The notes: a model not told the origin generated them from the sequence alone. Positions 42,373 to 51,721 are shown, counted from the stretch's first letter. The stretch: 64,000 nt of DNA from Terriglobia bacterium (GCA_020072815.1 JAIQGE010000006.1:62001-126000); one strand, 5' to 3'. Numbers and translations: made by a program.

Positions 42373-42616
42373 AACACGGAGGAACGGCGTAAGCGGAAGC
42401 TGTTAGCGAAGCAAAGCGAAAACCTTTGAAACACGGAGGAACGGAGGCAGCGGAGGGATCATTAATCTGTAGTTCCTGAACGTGGTTTGACTCCCCGCGT
42501 TTGCGATCTGAGGCTTGGTTTGTTCGCGTAGATTCATTGGCGCGATTCTCGGTTCAACTCTGCGTTATTCTTACTCTTCCTCTCCGTTTCCTCCGTTCCT
42601 CCGTGTTTCAAAGGTT
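42367..42616. repeat. Perfect 27-bp inverted repeat with an extra direct copy
   Basis: AACCTTTGAAACACGGAGGA followed by ACGGAGG (42421-42447) is repeated exactly, inverted, at 42590-42616. The 142 bases between have no coding frame. A partial third copy in direct orientation, CCTTGAAACACGGAGGAACG, lies at 42368-42387. The murJ stop is just beyond the right arm. The pattern resembles intergenic inverted repeats of the 'gaaacacggaggaacggagg' class and may form a long cruciform or transcript hairpin. Confidence 0.75.
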
Positions 42617-42626
42617 CTGGGTTTTC

Positions 42627-44225
42627 TTATCGTTTGATAAAACCAAAGAGCCTTCTTCGCACAGCAGCCGCTTCGTCAATGTCCATCATCGCCGTCAGAA
42701 TCAGGTAGGCGATCCCATAAGGCAAGAGAATCACCAACGCCCCGACCAGTGGCTGGCGGGGATGAAAGAAGAACTGAAAGCCCAGCCCAACCGCGTCCGC
42801 CATCGCGGCGGCGAACCAAAGCTTACCGAAGTAGGAAGCAGGAAAGGGAATGCGTCCGATACGGCGCTCCATCCCGCGGCGCAGCAGCGTGAATTCCAGC
42901 CAGGCGGCTAAGCCGGCAGAAGCCGTCAGTCCGGCGGCTCCCCAACTGGGATAGCCAATCAGCCTGGGCAGCGGCAGCGCGCAAAGGTAGCCCAGCACAG
43001 TGGTCAGTACAACGCGAATCACGGCGTAACGCAGAGGCGTGCGCGTGTCCCGCAGAGCGTAATAGGCCGACGAGTAAAGCCTGCTGGTGGTGGACGCCAC
43101 CAGGCCCACGGCTGACCCGGCGAGAATGGCCCAGACGTACTGGCTGTTGGAGTGGGTGAAGACCCCGGTTTGGAAGATGGCGGCGGCGATCACGTCGCCC
43201 AGCGCGAGGAAAGCAGCGGCGGAGGGCACCACGAAGAAGGCGATGCGTCGCGTGCTGGCGGCGATGCGGCGGCGCAGAGTTTCCGCCACTTCCTGCTCGT
43301 TGCCCAGCGCGCTGGACATGGCCGGCAACTCGGCGGCGGAAATGGCCATCCCGAACAAGCTGACCGGCAAGGTGGACAAGATTTGCGCGTTGGCGATGGC
43401 CGCGAGCGCGCCCACGGGAAGATAGCTGGCGATGATGGTGTCCACGTAGGCGCTGATCTGGTTCACGCCGCGGCTGACAAACACCGGCACAAAGTTCTTG
43501 ACCACCACGCGAACGTTGTCGCTGAGAGTGGTGATGGCGAATCGCAGCGCGGGCGCCAGGCGCAGAACGGTGGGAAGCTGGACCAGGAACTGCAGCGCGC
43601 TGCCCGCCACGTAGGCCCAGGCCGCGTAGACGGCGAGATCGGAAGGAGCTTTGCTCGGTCCCCACACCAGCAGGGCCACGATGATGGTCACGTTCCATAT
43701 GACCGGTGAAACGTAAGACAGGAAAAACTTGCGATGGCTGTTGAGAATCCCCAGGCACCACGCGGAAAACACCAGCAGCCCGATACCGGGAAAGAAAATG
43801 CGCACCAGTTGGATGGCCAGGGGGCGGCGTTCGTCATGAAACCCGGGAGCGATGAGATCGATGAGCAGGGGCGTAGCCAGCACGCCAACCAGCACCAAGG
43901 CCGAGGTCAGCAACGCAAGCAAAGAAAAGATAGCGCCGGCCACGCGTCCCGCTTCTTCTTCATCCTCTTGCGCCAGCAGTTTGGCGTAGACGGGAATGAA
44001 GGAAGCGGAGATTACGCCTTCGCCCAAAAGATTTTGCAAGAAGTTGGGGATACGCAGCGCTGAGGTGAACGCGTCCGCCTGCCAGGAGAGGCCGAAGTAA
44101 TTCGCGAATACCCGGCCGCGCACCAGCCCAAAGATCCGGCTGAGAAAAATTCCCGCGGCCACCAGGAAAGAAGAGCGGCCGGTGTTTTCCTGGGGCGCCG
44201 GAGTCAGATCGGTGGGGGAACTCAT
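42627..44225 (-). CDS. murJ: Lipid II flippase MurJ
   Basis: A 532-residue inner-membrane protein with 13 or 14 predicted helices. It flips lipid II for peptidoglycan synthesis. Signatures are FLVAAGIFLSRIFGLVRGRV near the N-terminus, FTSALRIPNFLQNLLGEGVI, SASFIPVYAKLLAQ, FVSRGVNQISAYVDTIIAS, and LSTLPVSLFGMAISAAELPA. The length is normal. It stands between the 27-bp inverted repeat and the M50 protease gene, which is divergent. Confidence 0.95.
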   Translation of the reverse strand: MSSPTDLTPAPQENTGRSSFLVAAGIFLSRIFGLVRGRVFANYFGLSWQADAFTSALRIPNFLQNLLGEGVISASFIPVYAKLLAQEDEEEAGRVAGAIFSLLALLTSALVLVGVLATPLLIDLIAPGFHDERRPLAIQLVRIFFPGIGLLVFSAWCLGILNSHRKFFLSYVSPVIWNVTIIVALLVWGPSKAPSDLAVYAAWAYVAGSALQFLVQLPTVLRLAPALRFAITTLSDNVRVVVKNFVPVFVSRGVNQISAYVDTIIASYLPVGALAAIANAQILSTLPVSLFGMAISAAELPAMSSALGNEQEVAETLRRRIAASTRRIAFFVVPSAAAFLALGDVIAAAIFQTGVFTHSNSQYVWAILAGSAVGLVASTTSRLYSSAYYALRDTRTPLRYAVIRVVLTTVLGYLCALPLPRLIGYPSWGAAGLTASAGLAAWLEFTLLRRGMERRIGRIPFPASYFGKLWFAAAMADAVGLGFQFFFHPRQPLVGALVILLPYGIAYLILTAMMDIDEAAAVRRRLFGFIKR

Positions 44226-44300
44226 CGCTCAGGGCGAGTGTTTCACACGCACGCGGTGGCGCGCAAACCTTTCATCGTCGGCCACCAGAAAAGAAAGTAC

Positions 44301-44329
44301 CTGGTTAGGGCTAGGCTGCTTTCTATAAT
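44301..44329 (+). promoter_or_regulatory. Possible promoter for the M50/CBS protease gene
   Basis: TATAAT at 44324-44329 is preceded by CTGGTT 17 bases upstream. The -10 is perfect, the -35 weak. The ATG of the next gene is 56 bases downstream. Confidence 0.4.
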
Positions 44330-44384
44330 GACCTCAGGGGAAAAGCATCTAAGCTACTGTCTGTAAGCGGAAAGACAAAGGACC

Positions 44385-45518
44385 ATGCGATCACACATCA
44401 AGCTGGGGCGGATTTTCGGCATTGAAATTGGCATTCACTACAGTTGGTTCATCATTGCTCTGCTCATCACGCTTTCTCTTGCCGCGCAATTTCGCGCCAT
44501 GAACAAACAATGGAGCGAACAAACCGTGTGGGCGGCTGCGGCGCTTACGGCGCTGCTGTTCTTTCTGTGCCTGCTGGCGCATGAGCTTTCGCACTCGCTG
44601 GTGGCGCGGGCGCACAAGTTGCCGGTGAGCCGCATTACGTTGTTCGCGCTGGGTGGCGTTTCCGTTATCGAAAAAGAAGCTCAGGACGCCTGGACTGAGT
44701 TCCTGGTGGCGATTGTCGGCCCCATCACCAGCGTAGTGATCGGAACCGCGCTCATCCTGGCCAGCGGCGGATTCCAGGGAGGCATGGCGGCGGTGCGACC
44801 GACTCCCGTCCAGGCCACGATGCACTGGCTGGGCTACATCAACCTTGGTCTGGGCGTATTCAACATGCTGCCGGGATTTCCCCTGGATGGCGGGCGCGTA
44901 CTGCGCAGCGTGATCTGGGGCGCCACCCATAGCATGGAGCGGGCCACGCGGATGGCGTCGCGCGTGGGCCAGGCGGTGGCGGTGATTTTTATTCTCATCG
45001 GCATTTACGAATTTTTCCACGGCGCGGGTATCAGCGGGCTGTGGATCGCGTTCATCGGATGGTTTCTGATGCAGGCGGCCAGCGCCAACTACATGGAAGT
45101 GCAAATCAAGCACGCCATGGAGGGCCTGCGGGCCGGCGATCTGATGTCCCGCGATTGCGCGCATGTGCCGGGGCAGATCAGCGTCCAGGAATTTGTGGAT
45201 GAGTTTTTGCTGCGCACGGGGCGGCGCTGCTTTCTGGTGATGGTCCAGGACCGCCTGGCGGGACTCATCACCACGCACGAAGTGCGCGCCCTGGAACGCG
45301 CGTCCTGGCCCATGACCCCGGTGCAGCAGATCATGAAGCCGCTGGACCAGGTGCGCGTGGTCGCGCCGGAGACGCCGGTGAACGACGTGCTGGAGTTGAT
45401 GGCCAAAGAGGACTTCAACCAGGTGCCGGTGCTTGCCAACGGCGAGTTGGTGGGCATGCTGGCGCGGGCGGACATCCTGCAGGCACTGCGGTCCAGGATG
45501 GAGTTGAAGAAAGAGTAA
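44385..45518 (+). CDS. Site-2 protease (M50 family) with two CBS domains
   Basis: A 377-residue intramembrane metalloprotease. The first 215 residues contain about six membrane helices with the zinc motif LLAHELSHSLVARAH and the second active-site motif NMLPGFPLDGGRVLRS, which marks S2P/Rip3-type proteases. Residues 240-377 form a pair of CBS modules (GDLMSRDCAHVPGQISVQEF, VMVQDRLAGLITTHEV, FNQVPVLANGELVGMLARAD) that may sense adenine nucleotides. The substrate, typically an anti-sigma factor or a membrane protein, is unknown. Confidence 0.93.
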   Translation: MRSHIKLGRIFGIEIGIHYSWFIIALLITLSLAAQFRAMNKQWSEQTVWAAAALTALLFFLCLLAHELSHSLVARAHKLPVSRITLFALGGVSVIEKEAQDAWTEFLVAIVGPITSVVIGTALILASGGFQGGMAAVRPTPVQATMHWLGYINLGLGVFNMLPGFPLDGGRVLRSVIWGATHSMERATRMASRVGQAVAVIFILIGIYEFFHGAGISGLWIAFIGWFLMQAASANYMEVQIKHAMEGLRAGDLMSRDCAHVPGQISVQEFVDEFLLRTGRRCFLVMVQDRLAGLITTHEVRALERASWPMTPVQQIMKPLDQVRVVAPETPVNDVLELMAKEDFNQVPVLANGELVGMLARADILQALRSRMELKKE

Positions 45519-45611
45519 CAGCTGATCGCGATGCGGCGATTGCTTGAACCTTCGTAACAATTGTTTGCAGGAATTGACCGCGAATTTTGGCGCGTCTCGG
45601 GATATGGTTTC

Positions 45612-46763
45612 ATGAGGATGATGACGAGCAGAGGTTCGAGCTTGGCAGCAGTGTTGTTGGGGTTGGCGATGACCGCTGCGAATCTGGCGGCGCAACAGCC
45701 AACGCCTGCTTCGCCAAGCACGCAGGCGGCGCCGCAAGCGACTCCGCAGTCGGCAACTTCGCCATCAGCAGCGCCGCAGGCCACCCCGCAAGCCACGCCT
45801 TCGCCGACGGCCGCGCCATCAACATCGCACAGCCCTTCTCCATCGCCTGCCGCGGGCGCCCAGACAACGGGGACAGAGACCAGCACCGCAGAAAGCGCCA
45901 AAGCCGCGGAGCCGGAGCTGCCGCCGACCAACGATCCCAAAGAGATCATCCGGCGCGCGATTGACATTGATCATCGCACCCTGGAGCTGGCGAGGAGCTA
46001 TACCTGCCAGCAACGCGAAGTCCTGAAGAACCTGGACAAGCATGGGAACGTGAAGTCCACGGAGATCAAGACCTGGGACGTGAACTTTTACTACGGCCAG
46101 GAGTATTCGCGCCTGGTGCAGAAAGATGACAAGCCGCTCAGCGACAAAGAGCAGAAGAAGGAAGACGAGAAGCAGGAAAAATTCCTGGCCAAGTATCGCA
46201 ATGAGAGCGACTCTGACCGCGAACACCGCTTGGCGAAGGAAAAGAAGGAACGCGAAAAAGGGCGGCTGTTCGTGCGCGATATGCTGGCGGCCTTCGATTT
46301 CCGCATCGCGGCAGAAGATCAGGTGGACGGCGCGGACGTCTGGGTGATTGAGGCCACGCCGCGCAAGGACTTCCATCCCACGCAGCCGCACGCCGACATC
46401 CTCACCAAGGCCCGAGGGAAACTGTGGATCGAAAAACAAGGCTACAACTGGGTGAAGGTGGAAGGGGAAGTCCTGGATACGATTTCGTTTGGGTGGTTCC
46501 TGGCAAGGATCCATCCCGGATCACATTTTGTGGTCGAGAAGACGCACGTGAACAAGGAAGTCTGGCTGCCGCGGCGGTTTTACGTGAAAGGCGGAATCAG
46601 AATTGCGTTGGTCAAGAACGAACTGGCGGAGCAGGAGGACATCCTGACAGGCTTCAGGAAATTCTCCACGTCGTCGCGGATTCTGCCCGGAGTGAAAGAA
46701 GTGCAGGAGAATTCGCCACCCGCAGTGCCGGTCGCCAGGCCCACGCCCGCTCCGCCGCAGTGA
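45612..46763 (+). CDS. Secreted protein with Ala/Pro/Ser-rich linker, unknown function
   Basis: About 383 residues from ATG 45612; the open frame continues upstream but without a ribosome site. A signal peptide (LAAVLLGLAMTAANLAA) leads to about 80 residues of Ala, Pro, Ser and Thr with repeated PQATP and PSP units. The globular part begins with NDPKEIIRRAIDIDHRTLEL, contains a charged helical run (SDKEQKKEDEKQEKFLAKYR), and then the beta-rich RGKLWIEKQGYNWVKVEGEV and LPRRFYVKGGIRIAL. The pattern resembles LolA-fold outer-membrane proteins. It is convergent with the response-regulator gene; a terminator lies between. Confidence 0.65.
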   Translation: MRMMTSRGSSLAAVLLGLAMTAANLAAQQPTPASPSTQAAPQATPQSATSPSAAPQATPQATPSPTAAPSTSHSPSPSPAAGAQTTGTETSTAESAKAAEPELPPTNDPKEIIRRAIDIDHRTLELARSYTCQQREVLKNLDKHGNVKSTEIKTWDVNFYYGQEYSRLVQKDDKPLSDKEQKKEDEKQEKFLAKYRNESDSDREHRLAKEKKEREKGRLFVRDMLAAFDFRIAAEDQVDGADVWVIEATPRKDFHPTQPHADILTKARGKLWIEKQGYNWVKVEGEVLDTISFGWFLARIHPGSHFVVEKTHVNKEVWLPRRFYVKGGIRIALVKNELAEQEDILTGFRKFSTSSRILPGVKEVQENSPPAVPVARPTPAPPQ

Positions 46764-46780
46764 GCTGGTCGAGCGGGAAC

Positions 46781-46813
46781 AGAAAAAGGACGCCTCATCG
46801 ACGCCCTTTTTCT
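46781..46813. terminator. Bidirectional terminator between convergent genes
   Basis: AGAAAAAGG (46781-46789) pairs with CCTTTTTCT (46805-46813), giving A and T runs on both sides of a 15-base loop. It fits the convergent stops at 46763 and 46833. Confidence 0.6.
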
Positions 46814-46832
46814 TTGGGGAGGGTCTTACTGC

Positions 46833-47501
46833 CTACTGGTTCACCGGAATCTTGATGATCTTTTTCTGGATGGCGTACGTCACCAGCTGGGCTTTGTTGT
46901 GGATGTCCAGCTTGCGCATCAGGTTGAACTTGTGGGCTTCCACGGTCTTCACGCTCAGGCCCAGGATCACGGCAATTTCCTTGACTGAATTGCCCTCGGC
47001 CAGCAGCTTGAGGATCTCGCGTTCGCGCGGGGTGAGCGTGGACATGCGGGGACGCATGCGCGTGGTGTCGCGGGCGCGCGAGCGGAAGTCTTCCACCAGT
47101 TTGCCCAGCACCTGCGAGCTCAAATACTTCCCGCCTTTGTACACGTCGCGCACGGCGTTGAGCAGTTGCGGCGCCGGCGTGTCTTTCAGCACGTAGCCAG
47201 ACGCGCCCACTTCCAGGCACTGGACGAGGTAATCTTCGTCGTCATACATGGTGAGGAAGAGAAGCTTGGTTTCCGGGCGGTTCTTTTTGATTTGCCGCGC
47301 CGACTCAAAGGACGACAGACCGGGCATGCCGATATCCATCAGCACCACGTCGGGGCGGAGTTCGCGGGCCTTTTCCACGGCATCGCCGCCGTCGGGCGAT
47401 TCGCCGACGACTTCGAAGTCGCTCTCTGTTTCCAGCAATCGCCGCACGCCCTGGCGAAACAGCGTGTGGTCATCTACGAGCAAGCATTTGATCTTCGGCA
47501 T
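46833..47501 (-). CDS. NarL/FixJ-type response regulator
   Basis: A 222-residue transcription factor. The receiver domain has KCLLVDDHTLFRQGVRRLL, the phosphorylated Asp in VVLMDIGMPG, LLFLTMYDDEDYLVQCLEVG and ASGYVLKDT. The C-terminal LuxR-type helix-turn-helix is STLTPREREILKLLAEGNSV and LGLSVKTVEAHKFNLMRKL. Its start lies 23 bases behind the stop of the histidine kinase gene, so the two are an operon. Target genes cannot be read here. Confidence 0.94.
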   Translation of the reverse strand: MPKIKCLLVDDHTLFRQGVRRLLETESDFEVVGESPDGGDAVEKARELRPDVVLMDIGMPGLSSFESARQIKKNRPETKLLFLTMYDDEDYLVQCLEVGASGYVLKDTPAPQLLNAVRDVYKGGKYLSSQVLGKLVEDFRSRARDTTRMRPRMSTLTPREREILKLLAEGNSVKEIAVILGLSVKTVEAHKFNLMRKLDIHNKAQLVTYAIQKKIIKIPVNQ

Positions 47502-47524
47502 TGGGGAGTTCCTCTCACTTCTTG

Positions 47525-49159
47525 TTAATTCGGCCGGACCCCGGCTTGGGCTGCGGCCCGTGCCGGCGCAGGACGTTCCACCGGCGCAGCCGGCTCGCCT
47601 GCGGGTACGGTTATTTCAATGCGCGTTCCTTTTCCTTTAGCGGAGACCACGCGCGAAACTCCGCCCAGCATGGAAATTCGTTCCTTGATTCCGGCCAGTC
47701 CAAAGGACTGGTCGTTATCCTGGCTGCGCGCCTGGATCCCGACGCCGTCGTCGGCCACCATCACCTGCACCGAGTCGTCTTCGCGAACCACCTGCACGGT
47801 CACGTTCTTGGCGTGGGCGTGCTTGGCCACGTTGTGCAGGGCCTCCTGCACCACGCGATAAATCGCCTGCTCGGTCCCCGCCGCCAGGCGGCCCACGTCT
47901 TGCGCAATCAGCACGCGCGCTTTCACGCCGGTGGCTTTGGCAAAGTCCTTGGCCTCTTTGCGCACCGCGGCCACCAGTCCTAGTTCTTGTAGCACCAGGG
48001 GAGAGAGCTTGCCTATGATTCTCCTGATGCCGTCAATGGTGCGGTCCACCACTTCCACGGTTTCCTTGATCTTGGCGCGCGTTCCGCGCGGCGTAGCGGC
48101 GGTCTCCATCATGCCCAGATACAGGCGGATCACCATAAGCGCCTGTCCGGTTTCATCGTGCAATTCGCGGCTGATGCGCTTGCGCTCTTCCTCCTGCACG
48201 CGCAGCAAGTGGGCGGAGAGGTCGGCGATCTTTTGTTCGCGTTCGCGCAGCGCGTCAGTCATGCGGGCGCGTTCCATGGCCAGCGCGGTACGCTCGGCGA
48301 TGGCCCGCAGCAACTCGCGTTCCGTGGGCAGCCACTCGTACGGTTTGGGGAAGCCAATCATCAAGACGCCAATGGTCTGGCCTTCCACTTTCAGCGGCAC
48401 GCCCCACAAAGATTTGGCTTTCATGCGGATCATCGGCGTAAGCGGCCCGCCTTCCGCGCTGGTGTCCAGCACCATGCCCGGCTCGCCGCTGGCCGCAATG
48501 TTGCCGGCAAAGCCTTTGCCCATCTCCACGCGGAAGTAGTCGGGCAACTCGGCGTCCAATCCCATGGACGACGCCACGCGAAGCTGCGTGCTTTCCGGCT
48601 CCACCAGCAGCACGCCGCCCATGGAAGCCTGGAAAGTGCGCGTGGTAATGCCTAAAACGTTTTGCAGCAGCGCGGGCAGGTCGCCGGCGGCAAGCTCGGC
48701 GTCCAGCACGGAGAGCAGCGCCGTGGATTCCAGCGTGCGCGCGTCAAAGTACGCGCCGGAGATGATCACGAACGACGCCGATGACAGCATTTCCAGCGTG
48801 GCTTTGGCTTCTGCTTCGCGATCGGGAAAGAGTCCGGCGAGATAAGGATCGCAACTCAGCAGGTAGAGCTCCAGGCTGCGCGCCACGGCGCGCGTGTCCA
48901 CTTGCAGCTTGGCCAGCCGGGTGCCGAAATAGTGCAGGTTTTCCTGGAAGCCGGGAAAATCGTTGTGGAGAAAATACCCGCATCCGGCGGCGGGCGTCAG
49001 GCGTTCCAGAGCGGCGAGCGTGCGCCCGTCAAAACCAAATTCGCGAACTAGTTTTTCGCGCCAGTTGTTGGTGATGTCCGGGAAGTACGGCTCCAGAGCG
49101 CGCGCTACCTCCACGATCATTTCCCGCGACGATTCCTTGAACGGCGGTACGGCTGTCAC
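47525..49159 (-). CDS. Cytoplasmic sensor histidine kinase with GAF and HisKA_3 domains
   Basis: A 544-residue kinase without membrane segments. The N-terminal 150 residues are helical (ARALEPYFPDITNNWREKLV, YFGTRLAKLQVDTRAVARSL) and may be an RsbR-like sensor. A GAF domain follows (LPALLQNVLGITTRTFQASM to RAIAERTALAMERARM). The kinase part has HisKA_3 with EEERKRISRELHDETGQALM (phospho-acceptor His) and the ATPase end IYRVVQEALHNVAKHAHAKN, VADDGVGI. I took GTG 49159, 6 to 7 bases behind AGGAA, over upstream options. It is the first gene of the two-component operon. Confidence 0.9.
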   Translation of the reverse strand: MTAVPPFKESSREMIVEVARALEPYFPDITNNWREKLVREFGFDGRTLAALERLTPAAGCGYFLHNDFPGFQENLHYFGTRLAKLQVDTRAVARSLELYLLSCDPYLAGLFPDREAEAKATLEMLSSASFVIISGAYFDARTLESTALLSVLDAELAAGDLPALLQNVLGITTRTFQASMGGVLLVEPESTQLRVASSMGLDAELPDYFRVEMGKGFAGNIAASGEPGMVLDTSAEGGPLTPMIRMKAKSLWGVPLKVEGQTIGVLMIGFPKPYEWLPTERELLRAIAERTALAMERARMTDALREREQKIADLSAHLLRVQEEERKRISRELHDETGQALMVIRLYLGMMETAATPRGTRAKIKETVEVVDRTIDGIRRIIGKLSPLVLQELGLVAAVRKEAKDFAKATGVKARVLIAQDVGRLAAGTEQAIYRVVQEALHNVAKHAHAKNVTVQVVREDDSVQVMVADDGVGIQARSQDNDQSFGLAGIKERISMLGGVSRVVSAKGKGTRIEITVPAGEPAAPVERPAPARAAAQAGVRPN

Positions 49160-49635
49160 TGACACTTCCTGCGTGCAAAACTTTTTATGACGATGAGGCC
49201 TTGGTCCTACTCTGCTGCTGGGCCGGTGTTGCGGGTGTTTTGCCAAGGCAATCTTTTGAAAAGACGGCCTCTCACGCCCCAAGCACCTTAGACTCAGTTT
49301 AAGGTATTTTACCTCTAAGGTGGAGATATGTGAACTAAAGAGTTACTAGGGTATTAATCAGCAGTGAAAGACCTTAAGGCCAGTGTAAATGCTTGAAAAT
49401 GGATAGCTTGCGATGTGCACTTGGTTGCCATATGTGTGCAAATGGGCGTGTACGCCGGATTTCTCCCTCGATTTCTCTCACTCTGATTCTCTCACTCTGG
49501 TTTTCTCACGTCTGCTTTTCTCACTCTAAACATGAAAGCTGCGCTGCGCTCGGGCCCGCGGCCTGAGCCCAGGCAAGCGAGTGACACGAAGGTCGCCCAG
49601 ATTTTTTCAGCGCCGCGAGTCCGCGTGAGAGATTT
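49160..49635. other. 476-bp intergenic region with pyrimidine-rich tandem repeat
   Basis: Apart from a pyrimidine-rich tandem repeat at 49459-49527 nothing coding is visible. AT-rich sequence around 49290-49370 (GTTTAAGGTATTTTACCTCT, GGGTATTAATCAGC) with the small palindrome AAGGTATTTTACCT is the likely promoter zone of the kinase operon. Confidence 0.4.
49459..49527 (+). repeat. Tandem array of about five 12-15-bp TTTCTCACTCT units
   Basis: Units read GATTTCTCCCTC, GATTTCTCTCACTCT, GATTCTCTCACTCT, GGTTTTCTCACGTCT and GCTTTTCTCACTCT. The drift in sequence and length is typical of a slipped minisatellite. One strand is nearly pure pyrimidine. Confidence 0.55.
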
Positions 49636-50058
49636 TTATTTTTTCTTGGGCGCGGCCTTCGCAGCTTCTTTTTTTACCCCTTCCGGAGTGGCGGGCGCGT
49701 TCTTTAGCTCCACCAGGATGAAGCCCATGGTGGTCTTGCCCACGTTTTCGGATGTATGCGGGCCTTCCGCGTTGAGCCAGCCGGCTTCGCCCGCCTTGGC
49801 TTCCCAGATTTCGCTCTTGCCATCCGAGTGGACCACCTTCATGCTGCCCGGCTTGGTCACGTAATACCATCCGGAAGGATGCGTGTGCATGCCGTCCTTC
49901 TCGCCGGGCGCCAGCGTGTTCTCAATCACGCGGACGTATTTGTTTTCTTTCAGGATTTTGTAGTGGTCGGGCGCGACTTTCACGGCGTCTTGCCCGGTGG
50001 CCGCGGCGGCGGCCAGCAACAGGGAACCCAAAACGGCAATCGCGAACGTGTGTTTCAT
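49636..50058 (-). CDS. Secreted cupin-domain protein
   Basis: A 140-residue exported protein starting at ATG 50058 with AAGGAG upstream. The signal peptide ends near AAAAATGQ. The cupin shows NKYVRVIENTLAPGEKDGMH, with HTHPSGWYYVTKPGSMKVVH carrying the first His motif and GWLNAEGPHTSENVGKTTMG the second. A Lys/Ala-rich tail (KKEAAKAAPKKK) closes it. Family members bind metal and may act as enzymes or small-molecule sensors. A tannase-family gene lies upstream on the same strand with 52 bases between, so they may be co-expressed. Confidence 0.8.
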   Translation of the reverse strand: MKHTFAIAVLGSLLLAAAAATGQDAVKVAPDHYKILKENKYVRVIENTLAPGEKDGMHTHPSGWYYVTKPGSMKVVHSDGKSEIWEAKAGEAGWLNAEGPHTSENVGKTTMGFILVELKNAPATPEGVKKEAAKAAPKKK

Positions 50059-50110
50059 CCTTTGATTTCTCCTTGAGGATTTGCGGATTGATGATTCCAT
50101 GAGTTTTGGT

Positions 50111-51721
50111 TCATTTCTTTGCCGCTGCGCAAACAAAATTGGCAGCGTCATTGGTGTCGCCCGCGCCTTTGTACTTGGCGACCTGCGGGAACGGGCACAG
50201 CGGACGCGTCATCTTCACGCCCGACGCCCTGGTCTGGTCAACAACATATTTGGTGGCGATGATCTTGTCCGGCGCCGTGCCTTTTTCCACCCACTGTTCC
50301 AGCGTCGCCAGCGCGCCATACTGCACGTCACTGTCGCGAGTGTCGGTCCATTGTCCGAAGACATTGGGCCCCGGCCCGCCTCCGCAGTGCTGCATGCCGG
50401 GCGCCATGTACAGTCGCGCAAAGCTGGCGGTGCTTTGCGCGCCCATGGCGCGGACCACACTGTTGTAATACGCGATGGTGTTCAACGGCGGGATGGCAAT
50501 ATCACTCCAGCCGTGATAAAGAATCAACTTACCGCCGTGCTTGGCAAAGTCTTTCACGTTTGGGTCCGTGGCGTTGAGCACGCGCGCCTGCTTGTCGTCG
50601 GCGAGTTTCACGCCGGTATCGAAGTTGAAGGTCTTGAAGTCCCATGCCGGATCATCGAAGACCATGTTCTTGTAAAACCCGGCGCCAAACAGGAATTGCA
50701 GGCTGGTTCCAGGAGCGCTGCCGCTCAGCCACAAGCCCCAGCCGCCTCCGCCTTCTTCGCCGCCGGGAGAGAAGCCGGAAAAAATCCTGCGGCCTTTGGA
50801 ATCGTGCGGGCCTGCGTAGATTTTCTTCAGCGCCGCGACTTGCGGCGCAGTGAAGCAACTATTCGAGTCCGCGCCGGCTTCTTTGTGGCACAACAGCACG
50901 GCGGGATCAAAGTGACAGGCGCGCGGGTCGTTGACGAGACCGTCCTTTAGTCCATCTTGGCCATCGCAAGCGGCCAGCACGGCGGCGCTAAGCGCGGGGA
51001 TTTTCGCCGCCGGAATGTAGCTGGCGGGCTTCGCTTCCGTGGCCTGGATGTTCCAAACGGCGGCGGTGAGCAGGTGCGTCCAATAATTCGCGGGCGCGCC
51101 GGCCAGGATGCCGTCGTAATCGGACGGGTAGCGTTGCGCTTCCATCAGGGCCTGGCGTCCGCCGTTGGAGCAGCCGACAAAGTAGGAGTGCTTGGCGCCC
51201 TCGCCGTAAAACGCCGCAACGACGGCCTTGGCCTTGACCGTCATCTCGTGGATGGCGCGATGGCCAAAGTCAATGATCTTTTCCTGGTGCTTCAGTGCCC
51301 AGGTGGCGTCGGGCGGCGTGCCGGTGTGTCCGGTGTCGGTTCCGGCCGCGGCATCGCCGCTGCGCAAAGCGAAGGCCATGTCGGAATAGGCAAGGGACCC
51401 GCCAAAACCTCCGTTGCCCGTTCCCTGCAGGCGGCCGTTCCATCCGGAGAGCGGCATCCAGACTTCCACCTTGATGTCAGAATCCGCAGCGGGTTTGATC
51501 CGCATGATCACCCGGCAAAACGCGGACAGGTCTTTGAAGGCGGGCGAGGTGGGCTCGGTCAGACCGCCCGCCGGGACGCTTTGCGCGGAGACGATCGTGG
51601 TGTCCGGCAGCTTGAGGATGCTTAGGGATTCACAAGGTGCGGCGAAGGCGGGCGTGGAGAAGAAAAACAAGCATAGGATGAGCAACTGGTGAATGTATCT
51701 TGAGGAACTGGATGCAGTCAT
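50111..51721 (-). CDS. Tannase/feruloyl esterase family secreted hydrolase
   Basis: A 536-residue exported esterase. After a signal peptide (LLILCLFFFSTPAFAAPCES) the family landmarks are VEVWMPLSGWNGRLQGTGNG, GFGGSLAYSDMAFALRSGDA, the nucleophile GCSNGGRQALMEAQRYPSDY, DGILAGAPANYW, LILYHGWSDIAIPP (Asp) and YMAPGMQHCGGGPG (His). Cysteines that usually pair around the active site (C-near-S and C-near-H) are present. Such enzymes release gallate or ferulate from plant material. ATG 51721 was preferred for its GGGAGAAC ribosome site. Confidence 0.9.
   Translation of the reverse strand: MTASSSSRYIHQLLILCLFFFSTPAFAAPCESLSILKLPDTTIVSAQSVPAGGLTEPTSPAFKDLSAFCRVIMRIKPAADSDIKVEVWMPLSGWNGRLQGTGNGGFGGSLAYSDMAFALRSGDAAAGTDTGHTGTPPDATWALKHQEKIIDFGHRAIHEMTVKAKAVVAAFYGEGAKHSYFVGCSNGGRQALMEAQRYPSDYDGILAGAPANYWTHLLTAAVWNIQATEAKPASYIPAAKIPALSAAVLAACDGQDGLKDGLVNDPRACHFDPAVLLCHKEAGADSNSCFTAPQVAALKKIYAGPHDSKGRRIFSGFSPGGEEGGGGWGLWLSGSAPGTSLQFLFGAGFYKNMVFDDPAWDFKTFNFDTGVKLADDKQARVLNATDPNVKDFAKHGGKLILYHGWSDIAIPPLNTIAYYNSVVRAMGAQSTASFARLYMAPGMQHCGGGPGPNVFGQWTDTRDSDVQYGALATLEQWVEKGTAPDKIIATKYVVDQTRASGVKMTRPLCPFPQVAKYKGAGDTNDAANFVCAAAKK

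Noticed and set aside
44391-45737. 448-codon minus-strand frame opposite the M50/CBS gene
   Set aside because: Antisense shadow with His/Arg/Gln-rich composition; the protease motifs are on the plus strand.
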